A DNA stretch of 8,099 nt from Gammaproteobacteria bacterium (lineage in GTDB: Bacteria; Pseudomonadota; Gammaproteobacteria; UBA6429), in NCBI GenBank assembly GCA_003232015.1, contig QIKU01000132.1, positions 1 through 8,099 of the forward strand. Reading direction: 5' to 3'. Every line of letters starts with the position of its first letter. Positions within the stretch are counted from its first letter, which is position 1. This document shows positions 1-7,206 of this stretch, piece by piece. Made by a program: the position numbers and the translations under genes. A model generated the notes under the pieces. It ran no database searches. It was not told where the DNA came from and worked only from the letters and a program-made list of their open reading frames with translations.

Positions 1-313
1 GTTTACCCATATACATATTCACACCAATATTCATCGCACGATCACGGTGCTTTTGCCCGGTTCGGGAAGTAATCATAATGATAGGAATATCTTTTAGACG
101 TTCATCATTACGCATATTAATAGCGAGCTCAAAACCATCCATGCGCGGCATTTCTACGTCTAATAACATGACATCTGGAACAACATCTAACAGTTGAGTT
201 AGCGCGTCAACACCATCTTTTGCCTGTATGACTTCTAATTCATTTCGCTCAAGGAAGCGTGATGTTACTTTACGCACGGTAATGGAGTCATCAACCACCA
301 TTACAGTCTGCAT
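1..313 (-). other. ChpA C-terminal receiver (REC) domain, cut at its last helix
   Basis: A CheY-like receiver begins at MQTVMVVDDSITVRK. The acid pair D1971/D1972, the phospho-acceptor D2015 (MLLDVEMPRMDG), the switch T2045 (IIMITSRT) and the conserved Lys K2067 (in YMGK at the very edge) are all present, so it should be phosphorylatable. As in other ChpA proteins, the receiver is fused to the kinase and can act as an intramolecular phosphate sink or relay. The sequence ends just after the Lys, so only the final helix and the tail are unseen. Confidence 0.95.
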
Positions 314-3300
314 TTTTTCTTCTTCGATGACAGGCTCGGCAACATCAGCCTGTCGCTGTATTTCTGTTTCCAGATAATTCTGCTCATCCGTGGTGAGTGC
401 AATTCGTATCAATACGCCTAAATCAAGAATGAGTACAACACTACCATCACCCATAATCGTTGCACCGGATATACCACGCAAGGTACTTAACTGTGCGCCA
501 ACCGGTTTGATTACAATTTCACGACTGCCCACCAAACCTTCAATATGCAATGCTGCACGGAAATTACCACTGCGAACCATCAATAGCGCGGCTTTATTAC
601 CTTCGCCAGGTAAAGCTGGTGTTACACCATCCATTAAATGTCCCAAATGGATATAATGAAATTCTTCTTCTACCCATGTATAAGTTGAATGTTCTTTCGA
701 TTGCAATTCAACCAGTGCTTCGTGTGAGATACGCTCAACACCTTCAACACTTAATAATGGTACGGCATACATACTGTCGCCGACATAAACCATTAATGCG
801 CGACTAACAGCTAACGATAAAGGCATACTAATCGTAAATCGGGTTCCCTCACCGTACGTGGTATCAATATTAAGCACACCGCCGAGCTGTTTAATTTCAT
901 TATTAACCACATCAAGGCCAACACCACGACCCGCAATTTGTGTCACTTCCTCTGCCGTACTAAAACCGGATTCCAGAATTAAATCCAGCAGGAATTTCTC
1001 CGATACTCGAGCACCTTCTTTTATTACACCGGTTTCAACCGCCTTACTTCGAATTGCATCAAAATCAATCCCGGCACCGTCATCCGTAATCTGAATAACA
1101 ACATCACCGCCTTCACGGCTCATTTCAAAGTGAATAGTACCCTGCTCTGGCTTGTCCGCTGCTTTACGTTGTGCTGGCATTTCAATACCATGCGCAATCG
1201 CATTTCTTAACATATGCTCAATCGGCGGCATCATGCGTTCAACAATGTTACGGTCCAGTTCAAGATCAGCGCCATCAAATCCAATATCAGCCTGCTTACC
1301 CAGCTCTTTACAGGTTTGACGTACAATACGTTTTAAACGATTTACCTGTTTTGCGAAAGGCACCAGGCGTGTGCTCATCAGGCCTTCCTGTAATTCAGTA
1401 TTCACTCGTGATTGCTGTACCAGCAAGGTTTCTGATTCACGGTTTAGCCCCGCCAGAATACTACGTAAACTGTCAATGTCGTTCATACTCTCAAGCATTG
1501 AACGTGATATTTGCTGCATTTGTGTAAAACGGTCAAACTCTAACGGGTCAAAATGTTCATGCTCCGCAGATAATTTTTCTTCTTTACGTGTTTGAATTTG
1601 CGCTTCGGTTTCTATTTCAAACTTACGCAACTGCCCCCGAAACCGGTCAACGGTTTCATCAAGTTCCTGTAAGTTAAAGCGGAATGAGTTAACCTGCTGT
1701 TCCAGACGCGAACGATAAATACTCACTTCACCTGCAAAGTTAACCAGGTTGTTCAGGGTATCTGCCCGAACACGCACCTGCTCAGCCGGTGCAGTTTTTT
1801 GTGGTGCAGGTTCAGCGTCAAGATCAAGCGATGATAAATTATTGTCTTCTACTGCCTCGGTCGTTGTTATTGTTCCGGATGATGATTCTGTAGCAGGTTC
1901 ATCAAAAACCGGCTGCTCAATCACTTCCGTGTTCTCATTATCATCTTCGAGCTCAATGTTATTTGCTAATAAGTCATCCTGAGATAACGATGAATCTTCA
2001 CTAACCTCTATATCTGCAAGCTGAATATCATCGAGTTCGTCTGCCAGCGAAGTAAGTTCTTCTGTTAGCTCAATTGAAAGATCATTAAGATCTTTTTTCG
2101 CAACCGCATCATCAGCTTCTGAACCTATTTCAATCGCCAGACTATTTTTATCCAGTTCATTTATTTCCAGGTTTTCAATTGAGATTTCATCATTTAGCGG
2201 AAAAACCGTTTCCGTTGACTGTATTTCGGAAACAGTATTGTCTTCATCACCCGAATCCACAACTTCATCTGAGGCACTGCTTCTATTCTTTGCTCTTTGC
2301 ACTCCAATTTCATCAATAATAGCCTGCCCTGAGGAAAGAGGCTGGTGTGCTTTAAGTTGTTCTAACATAGTCACAAGACTATCTTGTGCATGCTGAATGA
2401 CGGCAAAAATGTCATCCGACATTGCCGTGTCACGTACCACAATATCAGTGATAAGTGATTCTAATTGATGACTCACGTCACCAATAGCGGTGACGCCCGA
2501 CATTCTTGCGCCACCTTTTAAAGTATGTAGTTGACGCTGCAAAGCTTCTATATATTCATTGTTAGTCGGATCTTTTATCCATGCATGTAACGTATTTTCA
2601 CTTTCATCAAGAATTTCTGTGCCTTCTTCAATAAAGATTTCTAAAAGTTCTTCATCATAGTCGTCAGTCATTTCCAGTTCTATTGATGACGATATGTTAT
2701 TTAAACTCGGCTCTGTACTGGATCCGGTTAATTCAAAATCACTGGCTTTTTTTCCATCCGAATGCTGAGTCGCAATTGTTTTCTGCAAGGTGCTTATTAA
2801 TGATTCAATGCGCTGCACAAGATCCGTTGTTGTATACAACTTATCTCCGGGTTCACCAAGCTGTGCACAAATTACCTCAATACGATTTGCAGAGTCCTCA
2901 AACAACTCGATACCATCATTTGATACAAGCAATTCTTCTGCCTGTAAAATTTTTATATAGTGTTCCAGTTGCAAACATAATTCTGCTACAACCTGCACAC
3001 CCGTCGTTCGCGCACTACCGGTTAATGTATGCAGCGCTCTAAACAAAGGTTCGGTTACATCATGAATATTATTTTCATGCCAGTCAGTAATATATTGTTT
3101 TAATGTCTGCAAATGAGTCGCGACTTCTTTGCGATAAATTTCCAGAAGAACAGAGTCAATTTCAGGACGAGGTATTTTATCAAGTGTTCCCTCAACTTTT
3201 AATTCAATCGAATCCATTGAAGGTACATCAAGATCCGAAAAATCCGGTTGCGGTATACTGACTGATGATATTGTTTCTGTCAGTGGCGTAAATGATTCAC

Positions 3301-6202
3301 CCCGGCTTAACGAATCGGCATGTTCCATTAACGAAAAGATATTTTGATCGGGACGCTGAGATGATTTAAGTAAACCGTATAAAACAGGCAAAGCAACTCG
3401 GCCACGTTCCATTAAATCCAGCAACTCAGCTGTTGGCTGAATAGTCTTATCAATAACCCGATTCAACATACTCTCAAATGCCCATGCAAATTCACCTAAA
3501 TCATTTGCACCCACCAGCCGGCCGCTGCCTTTTAAAGTATGAAAAGAGCGCCGCATATCTTTAAGCGCTTCCATATCATCTAAATTAGATTTCCATGCGG
3601 GTAAAAATCTTGAAATATTTTCATATTCTTCTTCCGCTTCTTCCAGAAATATTTCAAAAATTTCTTCATCTATATCAACAGGTAGTGAAGATGTTGTTAA
3701 TTCATTTTCGCAGGGCTTTGCTTGTGCTGAAGCGACTTGTTCTGGAACAGAAAATTCTGCCTGTGCTTCTGTAATATTTCCTTCTTCAGATTCCAGCGAT
3801 AATTCAATCGTTTCGATGCCCTCATCGGAAGCCACCGCAGACATAGCCATCAGATATTTTAATAATTCATCGCGCGCCCACAGCAAACTCTTTTCGGTGT
3901 CATCACTAAAGACTTCGTCATCATTCGCAACCCGCTGAACAGTTTGCTTCATGTCATTGGTAATTTTTAGTACGATTTCTTTATTGGCACTACCGCAGTT
4001 ATCTTCAATGCTTTTAATAACCTCAACAACTAGACTGGTGACATCGCTGCTCAGTGGATCGCTAAACCATAAGCCCAGTGCTTCGTCCAGCCGTTCAATC
4101 TCCTGACTGTTTTCTGAATCGTATGAATCACCAAGATCCAGCTCTAAGGTCCCTTCAATTTCTAATGATGTTACCTGTTCGGTATCATCAAGCTCCAGAT
4201 CTAAATCATTCTCTGTCACTTCGGATATCGCGCCTAAACCAGATTCTAAACCTTCGAACCCGGCATCAAGATCCGGCTGTGTTAAGTCAGTTACCGTTTC
4301 AGGCTCTTCAAACTCAGGTTGCGCAAGATCCGTTACTGTCACATCGACATTATCAGTCATTGCGGCAATATCCGCCTCGGATGGCGCCACCAGATTAATA
4401 ACGGTATCATCTGTTGCGTCAATAAGGATATCAGCATCAATGTTTATAAGATCCTGGCTTGTATTTGGATCTCTGACTGTTGGCTTATCCGTATCTAATA
4501 TTTTGCCCAGTTGTTTCAGACTAGTTTCAGCTACATTCAGTATTGCCGTTGGTTCACCCCAGCTGTCTACCAGAGATTCCATATAATACTCAATGCTACT
4601 GATTGCATCTGCAAGATAGTCAAGTGCTTCCGGTTCAGGGATTGTTTTTGAGGGGATAAGTTTATTCTCAATATAGCCTTTACAGCTTAGCAACAACTCT
4701 GCCGCACGATCTAGTTGCAATATATTTAAACTGCCACGCACTTTATCAAGCAAAGCCGGCACTGAATTTAATACTTCGGGGTGGTTAAGTTGACGGCTAA
4801 AATCGCTGACCGACTCCTTGACTGCTGCAATATCAATTTTAGCTTCTGCAACAACGGATTCCAGTAACTCCTGCTGCTCTGCCGTTTTAGGTTGCCTGAT
4901 GGTTGAACTGCTATCACCCGATGCTGTCTTGTCAGCAGGTCGTTGTGTCACTTCACCCATTGAGTTAAGCGTATGCTCAAGGCCTATAATAGCTGCTGCC
5001 ATTTCCATCAGTTCATCATCGTTAACAGAGTGATTGCCATCAATGATGCCGTCAATAATCGCGACTTGTTTAAGTAAGTCTTTACGTTGCGGCCCCAAAC
5101 TTAGCATACCAAGCGTATCGGCCATGCTAGTTAGTTTTTCACTAACCGGTTGAAGAATATCAGGGTTCCGGTCACCACTGCGCATAAAGACATCAAGTGA
5201 ATCTTTAACTTGCTGTAAGTCTTCTTTTAAGACACCCGATACGGTATCCATTAATGCAACATTAGGTGCATTTAAATCTGCACGAGCTTTTTCAAGCGTT
5301 TGGGTGTCTGGCATTACCTCCGCGAGTTTAAATAACTCCTTAACTTCTTTTGTTTTTTCTGCCGTTGCTGAAGAACCTGCAACATAATAAAGCAGGTTTT
5401 TAACTAAATCCGTTGGCGGTTCCATTGCCAAAGCAACTTCACCACCATCAATTATTTTTTTAATCGTACGGTCGACTTTACCAACTAAAGACTTAACCGC
5501 AATACTTGCATCAACACCCTTATGTTTAAGGCTATCTATCAAACCATCAGCAACCCATAACATACGGCTGGTATTTTGTTCTTCTGATACACTACGCAAA
5601 TCTTCAAGTACACTTGAAATAAGCTCAAGGCTTTTATCTTCATTGTTTTTATTAAACCAGCCTAACAACCCAAGATGAAACTGATGGCGCTTTTCTTTTG
5701 CTAGTTCCGTTATAGGTTTTGTTATTACACCCTTTGTGCCTGGTTTGGCTTTAGGCGGTTCAATATCCAGATCAGGATTAAATAAAGCTGTTTCAGACAA
5801 TAAGGCTTCGCTGCGCGCTGCACGCATGTCATTAAACAGGGGTAATAAAACAATGGGGGTATCTTTTTGTCCGGTTTGTAATTTTTCAAGATAATCTGGT
5901 AACTGAAGGCTGCCACGAATCAAAACTTCAAAGGATTCATCTTTATTCTTGACTTTATTACCGTGTATAGCTTTAGCCAGTAGCTCCAGTTCTTCAGCTA
6001 ATAAAGAAGCACCATATAGCTCCACCATTTGCAAAGTACCATACACCTGATGTAAATAATTTATACAAAATAGAATTTTAGATTTGTCTTCCTGATCTTC
6101 GATATAGGACTCAAGTGAGGTACGTGCCTGCTCCATAGTTTCGTCAATTTCTGACTTAACCCAGTTCAGCGTATTAATATCTAACTCATTATTAACAGTC
6201 AT
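1..6202 (-). CDS. chpA: ChpA-type hybrid chemotaxis histidine kinase of the type IV pilus (Pil-Chp) system, C-terminus cut by window edge
   Basis: This is the central cytoplasmic kinase of the Pil-Chp pathway. It autophosphorylates under receptor control and passes phosphate to CheY-like regulators of pilus motors. The 2067 codons seen are one open frame. Order: N-terminal Hpt-like segment with H51; degenerate Hpt-like helical modules to about 560; acidic linker 569-700; three canonical Hpt domains (H888, H1058, H1226); second acidic linker 1291-1475; dimerization domain from V1476; HATPase with N-box N1667, DDGAGI at 1707-1712 and GRGVGLD at 1758-1764; CheW-like domain about 1796-1945; receiver from M1964. 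Only the last few dozen residues are probably missing. The ATG at 6200-6202 is chosen because an in-frame TGA lies eight codons upstream with no other ATG. The multi-Hpt layout and the pilJ-pilK context separate it from flagellar CheA. It is shorter than P. aeruginosa ChpA (about 2470 residues). I saw no frameshift. Confidence 0.95.
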   Translation of the reverse strand, partial: MTVNNELDINTLNWVKSEIDETMEQARTSLESYIEDQEDKSKILFCINYLHQVYGTLQMVELYGASLLAEELELLAKAIHGNKVKNKDESFEVLIRGSLQLPDYLEKLQTGQKDTPIVLLPLFNDMRAARSEALLSETALFNPDLDIEPPKAKPGTKGVITKPITELAKEKRHQFHLGLLGWFNKNNEDKSLELISSVLEDLRSVSEEQNTSRMLWVADGLIDSLKHKGVDASIAVKSLVGKVDRTIKKIIDGGEVALAMEPPTDLVKNLLYYVAGSSATAEKTKEVKELFKLAEVMPDTQTLEKARADLNAPNVALMDTVSGVLKEDLQQVKDSLDVFMRSGDRNPDILQPVSEKLTSMADTLGMLSLGPQRKDLLKQVAIIDGIIDGNHSVNDDELMEMAAAIIGLEHTLNSMGEVTQRPADKTASGDSSSTIRQPKTAEQQELLESVVAEAKIDIAAVKESVSDFSRQLNHPEVLNSVPALLDKVRGSLNILQLDRAAELLLSCKGYIENKLIPSKTIPEPEALDYLADAISSIEYYMESLVDSWGEPTAILNVAETSLKQLGKILDTDKPTVRDPNTSQDLINIDADILIDATDDTVINLVAPSEADIAAMTDNVDVTVTDLAQPEFEEPETVTDLTQPDLDAGFEGLESGLGAISEVTENDLDLELDDTEQVTSLEIEGTLELDLGDSYDSENSQEIERLDEALGLWFSDPLSSDVTSLVVEVIKSIEDNCGSANKEIVLKITNDMKQTVQRVANDDEVFSDDTEKSLLWARDELLKYLMAMSAVASDEGIETIELSLESEEGNITEAQAEFSVPEQVASAQAKPCENELTTSSLPVDIDEEIFEIFLEEAEEEYENISRFLPAWKSNLDDMEALKDMRRSFHTLKGSGRLVGANDLGEFAWAFESMLNRVIDKTIQPTAELLDLMERGRVALPVLYGLLKSSQRPDQNIFSLMEHADSLSRGESFTPLTETISSVSIPQPDFSDLDVPSMDSIELKVEGTLDKIPRPEIDSVLLEIYRKEVATHLQTLKQYITDWHENNIHDVTEPLFRALHTLTGSARTTGVQVVAELCLQLEHYIKILQAEELLVSNDGIELFEDSANRIEVICAQLGEPGDKLYTTTDLVQRIESLISTLQKTIATQHSDGKKASDFELTGSSTEPSLNNISSSIELEMTDDYDEELLEIFIEEGTEILDESENTLHAWIKDPTNNEYIEALQRQLHTLKGGARMSGVTAIGDVSHQLESLITDIVVRDTAMSDDIFAVIQHAQDSLVTMLEQLKAHQPLSSGQAIIDEIGVQRAKNRSSASDEVVDSGDEDNTVSEIQSTETVFPLNDEISIENLEINELDKNSLAIEIGSEADDAVAKKDLNDLSIELTEELTSLADELDDIQLADIEVSEDSSLSQDDLLANNIELEDDNENTEVIEQPVFDEPATESSSGTITTTEAVEDNNLSSLDLDAEPAPQKTAPAEQVRVRADTLNNLVNFAGEVSIYRSRLEQQVNSFRFNLQELDETVDRFRGQLRKFEIETEAQIQTRKEEKLSAEHEHFDPLEFDRFTQMQQISRSMLESMNDIDSLRSILAGLNRESETLLVQQSRVNTELQEGLMSTRLVPFAKQVNRLKRIVRQTCKELGKQADIGFDGADLELDRNIVERMMPPIEHMLRNAIAHGIEMPAQRKAADKPEQGTIHFEMSREGGDVVIQITDDGAGIDFDAIRSKAVETGVIKEGARVSEKFLLDLILESGFSTAEEVTQIAGRGVGLDVVNNEIKQLGGVLNIDTTYGEGTRFTISMPLSLAVSRALMVYVGDSMYAVPLLSVEGVERISHEALVELQSKEHSTYTWVEEEFHYIHLGHLMDGVTPALPGEGNKAALLMVRSGNFRAALHIEGLVGSREIVIKPVGAQLSTLRGISGATIMGDGSVVLILDLGVLIRIALTTDEQNYLETEIQRQADVAEPVIEEEKMQTVMVVDDSITVRKVTSRFLERNELEVIQAKDGVDALTQLLDVVPDVMLLDVEMPRMDGFELAINMRNDERLKDIPIIMITSRTGQKHRDRAMNIGVNMYMGK
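368..1777 (-). other. ChpA kinase core: dimerization, HATPase and CheW-like domains
   Basis: From VRVRADTLNNLVNFAGEV (V1476) the protein enters the CheA-type dimerization domain. This has a long Glu/Arg/Gln-rich insert (about 1500-1570) of coiled-coil character and ends at the conserved GLMSTRLVPF. The HATPase domain shows the N-box HMLRNAIAHGIE (N1667), DDGAGID (1707-1713) and GRGVGLDVV (1758-1766), so all ATP-binding boxes are intact and the kinase should be active. A CheW-like domain starts near ALMVYVGDSMYAVPL and ends near VVLILDLGVL. In the family it docks the kinase to receptor and CheW adaptor arrays. No separate P2 regulator-docking domain is recognisable. Confidence 0.95.
1778..2330 (-). 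other. Second acidic linker of ChpA, between the last Hpt and the kinase core
   Basis: Residues about 1291-1475 are rich in Asp, Glu, Ser and Thr, for example SLADELDDIQLADIEVSED and NNIELEDDNENTEVIEQP. No catalytic motif is visible. Its place between the last phosphotransfer histidine (H1226) and the dimerization domain fits a long flexible tether that lets several Hpt domains reach one ATPase site. It corresponds in position to the P1-P3 linker of CheA. No P2 domain is recognisable inside it, though a divergent one cannot be excluded by eye. Confidence 0.7.
2333..3691 (-). other. ChpA trio of canonical Hpt phosphotransfer domains
   Basis: Three Hpt domains follow each other. The first starts near VDIDEEIFEIFLEEAEEE (about residue 841) with active helix SFHTLKGSGR, H888. 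The second has ALHTLTGSAR, H1058. The third starts at DYDEELLEIFIEEG and has QLHTLKGGAR, H1226. Each is a helix opening with [LI]-x-[IE]-[FY] and acidic residues, then the phospho-accepting His helix, then a helix ending in a Leu/Glu-rich stretch. In the family these histidines take phosphate from the HATPase domain or exchange it with receivers. The middle copy has Thr in place of the Lys usually found three residues after the His, which may lower its reactivity. The spacing of about 170 residues includes variable acidic linkers. Confidence 0.92.
4103..4498 (-). other. First acidic, low-complexity linker of ChpA
   Basis: Residues about 569-700 are dominated by Asp, Glu, Thr, Ser and Leu with almost no Lys or Arg. 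An example is LDLELDDTEQVTSLEIEG. There is no recognisable domain. It separates the degenerate N-terminal modules from the later Hpt trio and probably acts as a flexible, negatively charged tether. It contains the small VTDL(A/T)QP repeat. Similar acidic linkers are common between Hpt modules of this family. Any specific binding role is unproven. Confidence 0.7.
4268..4336 (-). repeat. Two-copy VTDL(A/T)QP peptide repeat within chpA
   Basis: Two nine-codon copies lie 42 bp apart in the first acidic linker: VTDLAQPEF (4310-4336, V623) and VTDLTQPDL (4268-4294, V637). They are in frame and joined by EEPET. The DNA copies differ at several codon positions, so this is an old or selected repeat and not a recent slippage event. 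Confidence 0.75.
4523..6202 (-). other. ChpA N-terminal array of Hpt-like modules (one His, the others degenerate)
   Basis: Residues 1 to about 560 of ChpA read as successive helical modules. The first carries H51 in the motif LHQVYGTLQMVELYG. This has the spacing of an Hpt active helix but lacks the usual Lys-Gly after the His. A module around W216 (RMLWVADGLIDSL) has no His at an equivalent place. A third (KLTSMADTLGMLSLG) has T358 where H51 aligns. A fourth (DKVRGSLNILQLDRAAELL) has D486 at the aligned place and S491 in the helix. P. aeruginosa ChpA is known to carry Ser- and Thr-containing phosphotransfer-like domains besides Hpt domains, so T358 and S491 are plausible counterparts. My alignment is by eye from the hydrophobic pattern, so the module boundaries are approximate. 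Confidence 0.7.
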
Positions 6203-6222
6203 ACTACACTCAATTAATCGTT
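6203..6222 (-). promoter_or_regulatory. pilK-chpA intergenic gap with weak ribosome binding site for chpA
   Basis: Twenty bases separate the pilK TAA from the chpA ATG. On the coding strand a GAGTG (6207-6211) lies four bases before the ATG. This is a partial Shine-Dalgarno match with short spacing, so initiation may depend on coupling to pilK translation. There is no room for a terminator or an independent promoter. Confidence 0.4.
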
Positions 6223-7167
6223 TTATTCACAGCTGCGTCGAAATGCAAGCGTTGATTGAAAGGTTACACTTTCCATCCGGGGATGATTCCAGCCCAGCAC
6301 TTCACCTGCACCCAAAATCAATATACCACCCACTTTTAAATAGTTAGCAAATTCATTTAAAATTTTAATTCGTAATGCCTGCTCAAAATAAATCATCACA
6401 TTTTGGCAAACAATAATGTCAAACTCTGAAAATGGAAATGAATCCATTTTTAATAAGTTTAATTTCGTAAAACACACTCTGTCTTTTAAATTATCATTAA
6501 CTTTATATTTATCTTGTTCTATTTTTGAAAAATAATAATTTAAATAACCATTCGGTAAATTGGTTAAGCGATTTTCTGGATACAAACCTTCACGTGCTGT
6601 TGCCAGTGCTGCCAGGCTAATATCCGTTGCATGTATGCCCTGCTTATTTTCAATACTGTTCATAGTGCAAAAGTGTTCAAACCACAATGCCAGTGAATAG
6701 GGTTCTTCACCGGTTGCACAACCCACACTCCATACCTGAAGGTTTAATTGCTTTTTATTAAGTAAATTATTTTTTTCAATATATTCTTTTTGTATTAGCT
6801 GAAAAATACTGTCATCACGCCAAAAACGTGTTTCATGCACTGTCAACCTGTCAACCAGTGTTTCCCATTCGATAAACCCATGCTGCTCATCAATAACCAG
6901 ATCCAGATAGGCCTGATAGTCTGCGACTTTTATTTCTCGCATACGAATAGAAAGTTTTGACAATAAAAATGACTTTCTATTCTCAGGTATCCGCATACCT
7001 GTTCGAGACTCAACTAACTTAACCCAACTATTAAATAACGCACCGTCCATTTCAGGCAATGATTGTAAATGCCAGCTATTAAGCTCAGCATTATCATCAG
7101 CACAGGAGGCAGGCAGATGATTATCATCTGCCTGTTGTGCCACCTGCTCTGATTTTTTTAATGCCAT
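6223..7167 (-). CDS. pilK: CheR-type chemoreceptor glutamate methyltransferase, PilK of the Pil-Chp system
   Basis: PilK uses S-adenosylmethionine to methylate glutamates of the receptor, here most likely PilJ, for adaptation. The 314 residues, counted from the ATG at 7165-7167, cover a complete CheR plus an N-terminal extension of about 40 polar residues. The helical N-domain (about 44-105) leads to the conserved TVHETRFWRD (109-118). The SAM loop is SVGCATGEEPYSLA (147-160), followed by ATDIS with D182 for the ribose. The beta-subdomain is around 208-240 and CQNVMIYF at 254-261. These match the CheR family point for point. A TTG directly before the ATG is an alternative start giving one more residue; neither has a good Shine-Dalgarno. 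It sits between pilJ and chpA as in Pseudomonas. No TPR or receiver is fused to it. A local AT-rich patch at 6481-6540 lies in the beta-subdomain. Confidence 0.93.
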   Translation of the reverse strand: MALKKSEQVAQQADDNHLPASCADDNAELNSWHLQSLPEMDGALFNSWVKLVESRTGMRIPENRKSFLLSKLSIRMREIKVADYQAYLDLVIDEQHGFIEWETLVDRLTVHETRFWRDDSIFQLIQKEYIEKNNLLNKKQLNLQVWSVGCATGEEPYSLALWFEHFCTMNSIENKQGIHATDISLAALATAREGLYPENRLTNLPNGYLNYYFSKIEQDKYKVNDNLKDRVCFTKLNLLKMDSFPFSEFDIIVCQNVMIYFEQALRIKILNEFANYLKVGGILILGAGEVLGWNHPRMESVTFQSTLAFRRSCE

Positions 7168-7206
7168 CAATTTTTAAAATATCCAGATAATAATTTAAAT
7201 CTGAAT
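7168..7206 (-). promoter_or_regulatory. pilJ-pilK intergenic gap, AT-rich, no clear RBS
   Basis: These 39 bases are very AT-rich. The only purine patch on the coding strand is GGAT (7181-7184). It is 13 bases from the ATG but 10 from the upstream TTG, so it slightly favours the TTG start without settling it. I see no hairpin terminator and no convincing -10/-35 pair, so co-transcription of pilJ and pilK is likely. Confidence 0.3.

Noticed and set aside
1171..1527. 118-codon plus-strand open frame
   Set aside because: It is antisense to the ChpA dimerization and HATPase region, which has clear family motifs. The translation is low-complexity and lacks any recognisable domain.
1778..2330. Possible frameshift or pseudogene in the low-complexity linker of chpA
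   Set aside because: The frame is open throughout, and the domains on both sides (H1226 Hpt and kinase core) are in the same frame.
2683..3042. 119-codon plus-strand open frame
   Set aside because: It is antisense to the second Hpt region of ChpA and shows no recognisable domain; it is a shadow frame.
4078..4398. 106-codon plus-strand open frame rich in Gln, Pro and Leu
   Set aside because: It is antisense to the acidic linker of chpA; its composition follows from reading Asp/Glu codons in reverse.
5725..5916. 63-codon minus-strand open frame in another frame inside chpA
   Set aside because: It overlaps the intact chpA frame, and the peptide has no recognisable feature.
1..6202. A flagellar CheA reading for the large kinase
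   Set aside because: Flagellar CheA has one Hpt and no fused receiver and is about 650-750 residues. Here there are several Hpt domains, a C-terminal receiver and pilJ/pilK neighbours.
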